A DNA stretch of 64,000 nucleotides from Marinobacterium marinum (GTDB lineage Bacteria > Pseudomonadota > Gammaproteobacteria > Pseudomonadales > Balneatricaceae), in NCBI RefSeq assembly GCF_013868415.1, contig NZ_JACEMT010000052.1:265802-329801 (forward strand), read 5' to 3'. Below are positions 33,519 through 41,312 of the stretch, one piece after another; the stretch's first letter is position 1; the number at the start of each line of letters is the position of its first letter. The notes under the pieces are model-generated. The model was not told the DNA's origin, made no database searches, and worked only from the letters and a program-made list of their open reading frames with translations. Position numbers and translations under genes: made by a program.

Positions 33519-34760
33519 ATGAAGATTCTTAAGGCGTACAAATATCGACTAAAGCCGACCGACGAGCAGGTAAACCTGCTGTATCGCATGGCGGGCTGTG
33601 GCCGTGTCGTCTTCAATGAATCGCTCGAAATGCTGCTGTCCATTGCCCGCAAAGAGCTTAGTTTTGTGGGTGACAAGAAAGCGTTGTACAACGAACTGAA
33701 CAGCTTGCTGCCGAAGGACAGGATAACCCTAGCCAAGAAGTTTCCAAGCTCGGCAGCACTTAACAAGCACCTGACTCAGTGGAAGAAAAAGACCGAGCTG
33801 TCATTTCTGACCGAAGCCTATACTGACAACCTGCAACAGCGTCAGCGTGACCTGCGGGACAGGGCAGTTAAGGACTGGTGTTCAGGTAAGCGCGGATTCC
33901 CGGTGTTTCGTACACGCAAGCTGGCCCATCACTCGACCCTCCGGTTCGTAAACTTTCCAAAGTATTGTCGGTTGGAGGGTCGCCATGCCAAGCTGCCCAA
34001 TGGTCTTGGCCTTATGCGGTACTACCAGTCGCAGCCCATACAGGGCCTTCCCAAGAGCTGCACCGTTACGCTTGATCCATGCGGCAACTGGCATTTAAGC
34101 ATCCTGTGCGAGGTCGAAATTGAACCGGCGCGTACCGGAACCGGCGCGGTCGGTATCGACATGGGGGTAGCCAAAAATATGACGCTGAGCAATGGTGTTG
34201 TGTACAAGGGTGTCAGCAGCTTCGCGACACACCGCGATAAGCTGGCCAAGGAGCAACGCAGGCTGTCCCGCAAGGTACGCGGCTCAGCCAACTGGAAAAA
34301 GCAGAAGCAGAAAGTCGCCCGCTTGCACAAGCGGATCGCGGACATACGTTATGACTACCAGCAGAAAGCAACGACTGAAATCAGCAAAACTCACGCGATG
34401 GTCGCAGTCGAAGCCTTGAAGGTAGCTAACATGTCCCGATCCGCTAAAGGGACCGTTGATGACCCAGGCAAGAACGTCCGACAGAAGTCAGGCTTGAACC
34501 GTTCTATTCTCGATCAGGGGTGGGGAGAGCTACGGCGTCAGTTGGAGTACAAGATGACATGGAATGGTGGGCTGCTTATAGCTGTGCCGCCCCATCACAC
34601 CAGTCAGACGTGCCCTGCCTGCCTGCATGTCTCGGCTGAAAACCGCACTTCACAGGCCAGCTTTGCTTGCGTCCATTGTGGCCTTGTAGAAAACGCCGAT
34701 GTTGTGGGCGCTATCAACGTACTCAATCGTGGTCTGGCCGCGCTAGAAAGCGCAGCCTAG
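33519..34760 (+). CDS. tnpB: TnpB, RNA-guided endonuclease of the IS605-family element
   Basis: This 413-aa TnpB starts MKILKAYKYRLKPTDEQ. It has the split RuvC nuclease with D214 in VGIDMGVAKN, E298 in VAVEALKVANM and D394 in ENADVVGAIN, and a zinc ribbon C365-x2-C368 and C384-x2-C387. All catalytic residues are intact and the length is normal for TnpB. Characterised TnpB proteins use an RNA from the element's right end to cut DNA next to a short motif equal to the element's target, here predicted to be CCAC. Activity was not tested; this is inference from intact motifs. Confidence 0.95.
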   Translation: MKILKAYKYRLKPTDEQVNLLYRMAGCGRVVFNESLEMLLSIARKELSFVGDKKALYNELNSLLPKDRITLAKKFPSSAALNKHLTQWKKKTELSFLTEAYTDNLQQRQRDLRDRAVKDWCSGKRGFPVFRTRKLAHHSTLRFVNFPKYCRLEGRHAKLPNGLGLMRYYQSQPIQGLPKSCTVTLDPCGNWHLSILCEVEIEPARTGTGAVGIDMGVAKNMTLSNGVVYKGVSSFATHRDKLAKEQRRLSRKVRGSANWKKQKQKVARLHKRIADIRYDYQQKATTEISKTHAMVAVEALKVANMSRSAKGTVDDPGKNVRQKSGLNRSILDQGWGELRRQLEYKMTWNGGLLIAVPPHHTSQTCPACLHVSAENRTSQASFACVHCGLVENADVVGAINVLNRGLAALESAA

Positions 34761-34933
34761 CTATTTTTCAGGGGCGGATAGTCCCGCAGCGCCTGTGAAG
34801 TGAACCGCAGTAGCGGTCAGCATCAGGAACCAGCCAACCGAGTAATTAGTTGGCACCCTGTAAAGGGAATCCACCTCCTGAGTCAGCTCAAGCTGCGAAG
34901 GGGGTGGAGGATATCAAGAAATCATTCTGCGGC
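34761..34933 (+). ncRNA. Predicted omega (right-end) RNA of TnpB with its guide
   Basis: The 157 bases from the tnpB stop to the right end have no coding potential and contain several stems, such as CCAAC/GTTGG near 34836-34855 and the right-end hairpin. Omega RNAs of known IS605 elements come from this region and continue about 16 bases into the flank. The guide would thus be the 16 bases starting at 34918 (GAAATCATTCTGCGGC). The exact 5' end is unknown and may lie inside tnpB. Expression is inferred. Confidence 0.6.
34867..34917 (+). other. Right-end guide, hairpin and cleavage site of the IS605-family element
   Basis: The guide GAAT (34867-34870) is followed by stem CCACCTCC (34871-34878), a 21-base loop with an inner CAGCT/AGCTG stem, and GGGGGTGG (34900-34907). 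A 6-base linker then leads to TCAA (34914-34917). The order guide, hairpin, linker and TCAA is that of the IS608 right end. Confidence 0.82.
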
Positions 34934-35628
34934 GCGAAGTAGATCTCCTTCGGCGTGCCGATCTGAGACACCCGACCATGGTCCATCACCACGATGCGAT
35001 CGCCCAGCGCCATCGCCTCGTCCTGGTCGTGGGTCACATAGATCGCGGTGATACCCAGCCGACGCAGCAGATTGTTGATATCCGCCCGCAGGCGGTCACG
35101 CAGGATTGCACCCAAAGCGGTCAACGGCTCGTCCAGCAGCAGCACGCGGGGGCTGGTGATGATGGCACGGGCCAACGCCACACGCTGACGCTGACCACCG
35201 GACAGCTGATCGATACGGCGATGCGCCAGCGCGCCCAGCTCCATCATCTCCAGCATTTCACCGACGCGCGACTTGATCTCGGCCGCCTTTACCTTCTGCA
35301 CTTTCAGACCGTAACCCACGTTTTCAGCCACGGTCATGTTGGGAAAAAGCGCGTAGGACTGGAACACCATGCCCACGTTACGCTTCTCGATCGGGGTATG
35401 GGTTACATCCTCGTCATCAAAGAGGATACGCCCGCCATCGTCCGGAAACTCCAGACCGGCAATCAGCCTCAGCGTGGTGGTCTTGCCGCAGCCGGACGGT
35501 CCCAGCAGTACCAGGGTTTCTCCGGCCTGTACCGACAGGTCCAGCGGGTGCAGCGCCAGAGTGCCGTCGGCAAAGGTTTTGGTGCAGCCTTCCAGGCGGA
35601 TGGAGGCGCCGTGTTCATTGGTGTTCAT
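34918..35628 (-). pseudogene. 5' part of ABC transporter ATP-binding protein (PotA/UgpC class), interrupted by IS element
   Basis: The 237 host codons encode a complete nucleotide-binding domain: Walker A LGPSGCGKTT, Q-loop FQSYALF, signature LSGGQRQR, Walker B LLLDEP and switch THDQDEA. The frame continues ten residues into the element and stops at 34888, giving a 246-aa protein without the C-terminal regulatory domain. It may still be made and might work partially. The D-loop reads LTALGA where the family has ALDA, a one-base change (GAT to GGT) that may reflect decay. ATG 35628 follows AGGATTCAATC. Intact, the gene product was 354 aa. Confidence 0.9.
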
Positions 35629-35680
35629 GATTGAATCCTGCAAACGCATAAATGGGTAAAACGAAAATCGGGCCAACCGC

Positions 35681-36472
35681 TCAGGCGCGGGGCTTGCGCA
35701 ACCGCGAGCCGCTCCATTGCACGCCGATCATCAACGGCAGCAGCATGACCAGAAATATCAGCGTGTAGGCACTGCTGATCTCCAGTCGCATGGAGGCATA
35801 GGCATCCGCCAGCCCCACCGGCAGCGTCTTGGTCAGCGGGGTGTGCAGCATCCAGGTCAGGTTGAACTCGCCCACCGACAGGGTGAGGGTCATCAGCGCA
35901 CCGCTGATGATGCCGCCCTTGCAGTTGGGCACCACCACATCAATAAAGCGGCGGAAAAAACCGGCCCCCAGACTGGCGGCGCCCTCTTCCAGCGTCTTGA
36001 AGTTGATGCTGTGCAGCACCGCCAGCACGGCGCGCACCATGAACGGCAGGGTGTAGAGCACATGGCCGATAAGGATAAACAGCCAGCTGGTGCGCAATCC
36101 GTGCACGCCGCCATAGGCGATGATCAGCGCCAGTGCGATGGCCAGGCCGGGAATTGCCACCGGCAGCACGATCAGCTCTTCAAAGATGCGCGCCCAGCGG
36201 CTGCTGGACGACGCCAGATAATAGGCCGCCGGCACACCCACGATCAGGTTGACCGCCAGGGTCGCCAATGCCAGCTGCAGAGTCAGCCAGAGAGTATCGC
36301 TGTACAGCGCCAGCACCTCCTCGATCCAGCGCAGCGTCAGGCCGCTGGAGAGCCCCTGGAAGTAGTTATTGGTGAGCCCCGCGGCCACGGACATCAACAC
36401 GGGCACCACCATGAAGGCGCAGATCAACAGGGTAAAACCCAGCTGCAGGTAATAGGACAGGGATCGTTTCAT
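35681..36472 (-). CDS. ABC transporter permease (PotC/PhnV-like)
   Basis: This 263-aa inner-membrane protein has six helices, and the cytoplasmic coupling loop EEGAASLGAGFFRRFIDVVVPNCKGGIISGALMT (EAA motif) near residue 165. It belongs to the class II permeases of polyamine, iron and 2-aminoethylphosphonate importers. ATG 36472 has GAGGAGACCGTC upstream. It lies 52 bases before the ATPase gene and 10 bases after the other permease. Confidence 0.92.
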   Translation of the reverse strand: MKRSLSYYLQLGFTLLICAFMVVPVLMSVAAGLTNNYFQGLSSGLTLRWIEEVLALYSDTLWLTLQLALATLAVNLIVGVPAAYYLASSSSRWARIFEELIVLPVAIPGLAIALALIIAYGGVHGLRTSWLFILIGHVLYTLPFMVRAVLAVLHSINFKTLEEGAASLGAGFFRRFIDVVVPNCKGGIISGALMTLTLSVGEFNLTWMLHTPLTKTLPVGLADAYASMRLEISSAYTLIFLVMLLPLMIGVQWSGSRLRKPRA

Positions 36473-36482
36473 GACGGTCTCC

Positions 36483-37304
36483 TCAAGCCGCTGGCGTGGT
36501 ATTGGCGCCGGATACCGAGCGCGCCAGCAACAGCACCAGCCAGGTGATCAGGCCCAGCAGAATGCTCAATGCCGCCGCCATGGCCACATTGGCACCCAGG
36601 GTGAATTCGGTGTAGATGGTCATCGGCATCACGTTGATGCCACTGGCCAGCGCAAAAGCGGTGCCGAAAGCCCCCATGGAAGTGGCAAAACAGATGGCAC
36701 CACTGGCGATCAGCGCCGGTTTCAGCGCCGGGATAATCACATCCCGCAGTACGTGCAGCCGTGAAGCGCCCATGGAACGCGCCGCCTCTTCCAGCATCAC
36801 GTCCATTTTTTCCACCGCCGACATCACCGTGATCAGCACCCGCGGGATGGAAAAGTAGATGTAGCCGACAAACAGCCCAACGATGGAGTAGGCAAAGGTC
36901 CAGCGTGAGCCGTCCAGCAACAGGCCCAGCTCGGCACTCAGTCCCTGACGTCCGCCCAGCATGATCACCAGAAAACCGACCACTACGCCCGGAAAGGCCA
37001 GCGGGAAGGTCAGCAGCGACACCAGCGCCGACTGGCCGGGAAAGCGATTGCGAGCCAGAAACATGCCCGCCACCAGCGCTATGGTCAGGGTCGTCAAAGT
37101 GGTAGCGATCGACAGCACCAAGGTCTGCAGCAGGCTGCTCAGATAGCGGCTATCGGTCAGGGCGTGCCAGTAGGTCATGCCCCCCTCTTCGCCGCCGATC
37201 GAGATCAGGATCAGCTTGCCCATGGGGATCAGGAAAAAGGCACAGGTGATGATGAGCACCGGCAGCATCATCAGGTACAGAGGTCGGGTTAATCGCGCGG
37301 ACAT
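36483..37304 (-). CDS. ABC transporter permease (PotB/PhnU-like)
   Basis: This 273-aa permease has six hydrophobic helices and the EAA loop EEAARSMGASRLHVLRDVIIPALKPALIASGAICFATSMGAFGTAF. The start is taken at ATG 37304; a TTG at 37319 is possible. It forms the channel together with the following permease. In 2-aminoethylphosphonate and ferric transporters the two permeases have the same arrangement. Confidence 0.92.
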   Translation of the reverse strand: MSARLTRPLYLMMLPVLIITCAFFLIPMGKLILISIGGEEGGMTYWHALTDSRYLSSLLQTLVLSIATTLTTLTIALVAGMFLARNRFPGQSALVSLLTFPLAFPGVVVGFLVIMLGGRQGLSAELGLLLDGSRWTFAYSIVGLFVGYIYFSIPRVLITVMSAVEKMDVMLEEAARSMGASRLHVLRDVIIPALKPALIASGAICFATSMGAFGTAFALASGINVMPMTIYTEFTLGANVAMAAALSILLGLITWLVLLLARSVSGANTTPAA

Positions 37305-37365
37305 GGATGTTCTCAACAACAGGAATCAAGAGGAGACCGGACCGAGTCCGGTCTCCGCCGGTCAA

Positions 37366-38379
37366 TCAGTTCAACTGATCGAGGTAGCGCTTCTGGAAAT
37401 CCCCCTGCACCTCGGCCATCTTCTTGTAGTCGACGGGCTTGGCACGGGCATATTCGGACGCAGGCAGGAACTTGGCTTTCACGTCCTCCGGCATGGCATC
37501 GGGGCGCACCGGACGCAGGAAGGCATTGGCCCAAACCGCCTGCCCCTTGTTGGACAGTACAAAGTCGAGAATCTTGCGACCCTTCTCCGGGTTGGGCGCA
37601 TTCTTCACCAGGCTCATCACGTAAGGCACCACAACACTGCCTTCTTCCGGAATGACAAACTGAATGTTGGCCCCGTCCTTGTACTTGGCGCGGTAAGCGT
37701 TGAAATCGTAGTCCAGCATGATCGGAATCTCGCCGGACAGCACACGCGAATAAGCTGTCTGCTTCGGCACGATGGGATGATTCTGCTTCAGTTTGGCAAA
37801 GTAACTCAGGCCCGGCTCGAAGTTATTCAGGTCACCACCCAAGGCACCATTCACCGCCACGGCACCGGCATAGCCCACAAAAGCGCTGGACGGGTCCAGA
37901 TAGCCGACCATCCCCTTGTAGGTGGGATCAAGCAGGTCCTGCCAGCTTTTCGGCACCGGCTTGCCATCCAGGGCATCCACGTTGACGAACAGACCGATAG
38001 TGCCTGAGTGGATGGTGAACCATTGGCCATTGGGGTCTTTCAGACCTTCCGGAATCTGATCCCAGTTGGCCGGCTTATAGGCTTCGGTCACGCCCTTCTC
38101 GGCCGCAGTGATACCGAAAGACACGCCGTAGTAAGCCACATCCGCTACCGGGTTGTTCTGCTCCGCCAACAGCTGAGACAGGGTCTGGCCGGAGTTTTTG
38201 TTGTCGAACGGAATGCTGTAACCCAACTCTTCTTTGATCACTTTAAGCTGAGTGCCCCAGTCCGCCCACTGCGGCGGGCAGTTGTAGCAGATGGCATCGG
38301 CTGCCTGAGCGGTACCGCTTATAACGCTGGCGGACAGGGCCAATGCGGAAGTCAATTCGAACGCACGTCGTTTAAGCAT
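37366..38379 (-). CDS. ABC transporter substrate-binding protein (class of Fe3+/spermidine/2-aminoethylphosphonate binders)
   Basis: This 337-aa periplasmic protein has a signal peptide ending GTAQA-ADAICYNCPP and the two-lobed fold of the SBP_bac_6/8 group. Visible blocks are ADVAYYGVSFGITAAEKG, WQDLLDPTYKGMVGYLDPSSAFVGY and EEGSVVVPYVMSLVKNAPNPEKGRKILDF. The transported solute cannot be told from sequence. The coupled phosphodiesterase and phosphatase favour an organophosphate such as a glycerophosphodiester. ATG 38379 was chosen; ATG 38394 is possible. It overlaps the end of the LacI gene by 8 bases. Confidence 0.9.
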   Translation of the reverse strand: MLKRRAFELTSALALSASVISGTAQAADAICYNCPPQWADWGTQLKVIKEELGYSIPFDNKNSGQTLSQLLAEQNNPVADVAYYGVSFGITAAEKGVTEAYKPANWDQIPEGLKDPNGQWFTIHSGTIGLFVNVDALDGKPVPKSWQDLLDPTYKGMVGYLDPSSAFVGYAGAVAVNGALGGDLNNFEPGLSYFAKLKQNHPIVPKQTAYSRVLSGEIPIMLDYDFNAYRAKYKDGANIQFVIPEEGSVVVPYVMSLVKNAPNPEKGRKILDFVLSNKGQAVWANAFLRPVRPDAMPEDVKAKFLPASEYARAKPVDYKKMAEVQGDFQKRYLDQLN

Positions 38380-39463
38380 CGTCTTTACTCTCATTGAATA
38401 ATTGAAAGGGTGTATCCTGGGTTTTGCCGGGGGTGCTGCCATCACGAATAACAGATGTCTCGGCCAGTGTTCCGCCTGCCACCAGCTGATAGCCAAGCTT
38501 GCGTCCGGTACCGGACGAGGTATCGTTCAACTGCGTCAGCAGCAGATCAACGGCGGCACTGCCGATTTCTAGATTGGGGGTACGGATGCTGGTCAGCGCG
38601 GGAGCACGCAAGGCGCCCGCCTGGATACCGTCGAAACCGACAATGGATATTTCATCCGGGACGCGCTTGCCCATTCGCTCAAGCTGAGCAATGGCAGCCA
38701 ACGCCAACAGGTCATTGGAGCAGAACCAGGCCGTCGGCGATTCTTCCGACTGTTCATATACCGCCGTCAGGGCCTGCTGCAGCCCGGTAGCATTGACCGG
38801 ATCGACCTGTACCAGCTGCGCCAGTGCCACCCCTGCATATTTGAGTCCGGCCAGGAAACCGGCATGGCGATCACGTGCCCGGTCGGTGCGAATGAACTCG
38901 CCCGATATCATGCCGATACGCGTATGCCCCTGCGCCAAAATCCGCTCGGCCACCTCGGCGGCAGCACGAAAGTTGTCCACACCGATATAGCCCGCCACAC
39001 GGTGACGTGGCACATTGTGCATCAGGCAATAGGGAAATCCGGCTTCGTCCAGTCGCTGCAGCGCGGCACTGGCCGCCGCATCATTGACCGTCAGCAGAAT
39101 GCCATCCACCTGATAGGCCAACAGGTTTTCGACGGCACCCAGTTCCAGCGCGTCATCGTAATCGGACGACAAAATCAGCGGTGTATAGCCCAGTTCACGC
39201 GCCCGTTGCTGCAGGCCCGCCGCCGTTTCGGCAAACACCGGGTTGGTCAGACTGGGAATGATCACGCCCAGCGTCATGCTGCTGGCAGATTTAAGCGCCC
39301 GTGCCGCCATACTCGGACGATAGCCCAGAGCCTGTATCGCCGCTTCGACCTTCTCGACCGTCTCTGCTCGCACCGCTCCCTTGCCGTTGACGACACGGGA
39401 GACCGTGGCGACGGAAAGTCCGCAGTGCTGCGCTATATCCTTGATGGTAACGGGTTTGACCAT
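38372..39463 (-). CDS. LacI-family transcriptional regulator
   Basis: This 363-aa repressor has the LacI HTH at residues 5-27 (TIKDIAQHCGLSVATVSRVVNGKGAVRAETVEKVEAAIQALGYRPS in order). The periplasmic-binding-protein-like effector domain has LGVIIPSLTNPVFAETAAGL and ISIVGFDGIQAGALRAPALTSIRTP. It is the first gene of the organophosphate-type transport operon and overlaps the binding-protein gene, so it is probably autoregulated and controls the whole operon. Confidence 0.93.
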   Translation of the reverse strand: MVKPVTIKDIAQHCGLSVATVSRVVNGKGAVRAETVEKVEAAIQALGYRPSMAARALKSASSMTLGVIIPSLTNPVFAETAAGLQQRARELGYTPLILSSDYDDALELGAVENLLAYQVDGILLTVNDAAASAALQRLDEAGFPYCLMHNVPRHRVAGYIGVDNFRAAAEVAERILAQGHTRIGMISGEFIRTDRARDRHAGFLAGLKYAGVALAQLVQVDPVNATGLQQALTAVYEQSEESPTAWFCSNDLLALAAIAQLERMGKRVPDEISIVGFDGIQAGALRAPALTSIRTPNLEIGSAAVDLLLTQLNDTSSGTGRKLGYQLVAGGTLAETSVIRDGSTPGKTQDTPFQLFNESKDDA

Positions 39464-39516
39464 GAATGCCTCCTTTCGTGTTGGGAGGCACTATAGATTC
39501 GTTTTTTTACACCCGT

Positions 39517-39550
39517 GTTAACGTTTAACTACAGGATGTAATCGTTTACA
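39517..39550. promoter_or_regulatory. Candidate LacI-type operators before the transport operon
   Basis: Two palindromes lie 54-87 bases before the lacI start: GTTAA-CGT-TTAAC (39517-39529) and TGTAA-TCGT-TTACA (39537-39550). Both have a CG near the centre, as LacI-family operators usually do. The remaining DNA up to 39626 holds no gene. Confidence 0.5.
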
Positions 39551-39626
39551 TATACGTATCATCTCAGGATAAGAAACCCGACCAGGCCCCGCATTCCTAA
39601 TGTGCAGTAACAACCTGAAGTATCAT

Positions 39627-39857
39627 TTACCGATCCTGATCCTGTTCGAAAAAGGCAAACCCGCCTTCGACCACCAAAGCAATAAGAGGAATCAGCACAA
39701 GAGCCATCGGCAGCAGGAAAGGCCAGCCATATACCAGAAACCCCAACACCACGGCTGAATCCATCAGTGCCGCCCAGCCACTGCCATTCACTATCACCAC
39801 AGCGATGGTGAACAAATAGATCAACGTAGCGATACCAAGGCTTTTACTGGAAAACAT
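39627..39857 (-). CDS. Small hypothetical inner-membrane protein
   Basis: This is a 76-aa candidate protein, MFSSKSLGIATLIYLFTIAV at the start, with two hydrophobic segments (residues 8-28 and 33-66) and the acidic tail FAFFEQDQDR. The frame is open further upstream, but that part overlaps the divergent isochorismatase gene and is not protein-like. No ribosome site is evident and no family is recognised, so the call rests on the clean hydrophobic pattern. Confidence 0.5.
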   Translation of the reverse strand: MFSSKSLGIATLIYLFTIAVVIVNGSGWAALMDSAVVLGFLVYGWPFLLPMALVLIPLIALVVEGGFAFFEQDQDR

Positions 39858-39994
39858 ATTCACGATGAACTTGAACCCTGTCCAATTGAGAACGCGGCGT
39901 TTGACCACGTGGGATGCAAGGCAGTATACAGGAGAGATAACTACAAGCCGGATGCCGCCCGGCCTGCCATCACACGCACAAGGAGTGAGTAAAA

Positions 39995-40540
39995 ATGCTG
40001 TTGGATACAAATAAGTCCGTATTGGTTGTAATCGATGTGCAGGCCAAACTGCTGCCCGGCGTACATGAACAGCAGCGGCTCGTGGACAACTGCAAGTGGC
40101 TGACCCGGCTGGCTCAACTGATGGCAGTGCCGGTAATCGGATCCGAACAATACCCTCAGGGGCTGGGGCACACTGAAGAAGGCCTGCGTGAACTGATCGG
40201 TGCTGACAGGTTGTACGGCAAGGCTCACTTCGCCTGCATTGATGACCCAGACTTTGGCAACGCCTTCCGTAAGCTGGACCGAAAACAGGCGGTCCTCTGC
40301 GGCATGGAATCCCATGCTTGTGTAATACAGTCCGCTCTGCGCCTGCTCGAAGAAGGATACGAAGTATTCGTGATTGCCGACTCCATCTCCGCACGTAACC
40401 CGCTTGATACCGAAGTGGCCCTGCGTCGAATGGAAAAGGAAGGCGTCAGGTTACTTACCCGCGAAATGGCAGGATTCGAATGGGTACGCAGCTCCGACGC
40501 CCCCCAATTCAAAGCCTTCAGTATGGAATTTCTGCGCTGA
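39995..40540 (+). CDS. Isochorismatase-family cysteine hydrolase
   Basis: This 181-aa protein has the cysteine-hydrolase triad: Asp in VLVVIDVQAKLLPGV (Asp 13), Lys in GKAHFAC, and Cys in AVLCGMESHACVIQSALRLLEEGYEVFVIAD (the Cys of ESHAC). These enzymes hydrolyse amides or N-carbamoyl groups, and this subclass (YcaC/nicotinamidase-like) is broad. The substrate is not known. ATG 39995 follows AAGGAGTGAGTAAAA, a strong ribosome site. The gene stands alone. Confidence 0.9.
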   Translation: MLLDTNKSVLVVIDVQAKLLPGVHEQQRLVDNCKWLTRLAQLMAVPVIGSEQYPQGLGHTEEGLRELIGADRLYGKAHFACIDDPDFGNAFRKLDRKQAVLCGMESHACVIQSALRLLEEGYEVFVIADSISARNPLDTEVALRRMEKEGVRLLTREMAGFEWVRSSDAPQFKAFSMEFLR

Positions 40541-40802
40541 TTGATGACGCCCCGGTCACCTTTCGCCGGGGCCACCCTCTTCGCAATACTGAACAAGACT
40601 GTTTACATGGCACAAAATCGCCACCCTGACCGTATACAAAACGACTATGAAAACCTGACTCACCGTGCAAGCCGCCGACAAATGGCGGTAACATCTTGAT
40701 TTATAATTTCTATTCATGTGCTTATATCAGCTCTTCAAATCGTGGACCCTGAGCAAAAATGCACATGCGCAGGATTAAACTTTTAGCAATACAGGAAGCT
40801 AC

Positions 40803-40925
40803 ATGAAAAATTTAAATTCTTTTTTACTCTTATTAGTTGTAACCGTCCGGGATGCGACAACTAGGGTTGCTTGTCAAACACCTTCACGCCCGCCGGAATC
40901 TCGAACCAGTCCTGCTTTTCGCTGA
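40803..40925 (+). pseudogene. Possible 5' relic of a secreted-protein gene in an AT-rich patch
   Basis: The 320-base gap 40541-40860 is AT-rich from about 40690 to 40850. It holds a ribosome site AGGAAGCTAC followed by ATG 40803 and MKNLNSFLLLLVVTV, which looks like the start of a signal peptide. At about 40850 the composition jumps back to GC-rich and the frame runs antisense into the GFA gene to a stop at 40925. This reads like a gene start cut off by deletion or recombination. Low confidence; it may be chance. Confidence 0.3.
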
Positions 40926-41286
40926 CCCAGGCATGGGCCACCGGCTGGATCAACCGGGTGTCGGACAGATTGCTGGGCTTGAGTTTGATCTGATCCGGCT
41001 GATCCGGGTTGTAGTGATAGATACGGTTGCCACAGCCGGGGCAGAATTTGGCAGCACTGACATTGCCGCTCTCCGCCGGACGCTGCCAATGTGCCATCTC
41101 GCCACTGAATACGACGCTTTTGGCATCCACCATGGCGGTAATACTGAAGGCACTGGTCGACAGTTTCTGACACTCCCTGCAGTGACAAGCAACGACCATC
41201 TGCGGTGGCTCCAGCAGTTCATAGGATACCTGGCCACATTGGCATGACCCCTTGATCGGATATTTGATCGCGTCCAACGTATTCAC
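40861..41286 (-). CDS. GFA-family (glutathione-dependent formaldehyde-activating-like) zinc protein
   Basis: This 141-aa protein has the GFA zinc sites CQCG (15-18), CHCRECQ (34-40) and CPGCG (about 82-86). Most family members have no proven activity, and few act on formaldehyde. The start is GTG 41286 (MNTLDAIKYPIKGSCQCGQ). It is 26 bases downstream of the XRE-cupin regulator on the same strand and probably cotranscribed. Confidence 0.88.
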   Translation of the reverse strand: MNTLDAIKYPIKGSCQCGQVSYELLEPPQMVVACHCRECQKLSTSAFSITAMVDAKSVVFSGEMAHWQRPAESGNVSAAKFCPGCGNRIYHYNPDQPDQIKLKPSNLSDTRLIQPVAHAWVSEKQDWFEIPAGVKVFDKQP

Positions 41287-41312
41287 CTTTCTATCAGGTT
41301 GATAAAGACCGC

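Larger units (their letters stand above)
32990..34917 (+). mobile_element. IS200/IS605-family insertion sequence (IS608-like, tnpA and tnpB divergent), complete, 1928 bp
   Basis: The element carries divergent tnpA and tnpB, as in IS608, inserted in the ABC ATPase gene. The left boundary is set by the target CCAC (32986-32989) and the right boundary by cleavage site TCAA (34914-34917). Two independent arguments agree. Excision between these points restores an uninterrupted ATPase frame (PQNDF-VADFIG). The tetranucleotides just 5' of the end hairpins, GGTG (33006-33009) and GAAT (34867-34870), pair with CCAC and TCAA by the IS608 rule: guide base 1 with site base 2, 2 with 1, 4 with 4. GAAT/TCAA are the very tetranucleotides of IS608. 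No target duplication is seen, as expected for this single-strand mechanism. Confidence 0.93.

Noticed and set aside
34912-34916. TTGAT on the minus strand at the right edge of the IS element, the target of ISDra2
   Set aside because: It lies inside the element at the right end and in the wrong orientation to be the left-end target. The reading-frame reconstruction and guide pairing both point to CCAC at the left.
39517-39529. GTTAA-CGT-TTAAC as a seventh HpaR-type site
   Set aside because: The centre is 3 bases instead of 4 and the site lies before the lacI operon, far from the hpa genes. A LacI-type operator is the simpler reading.
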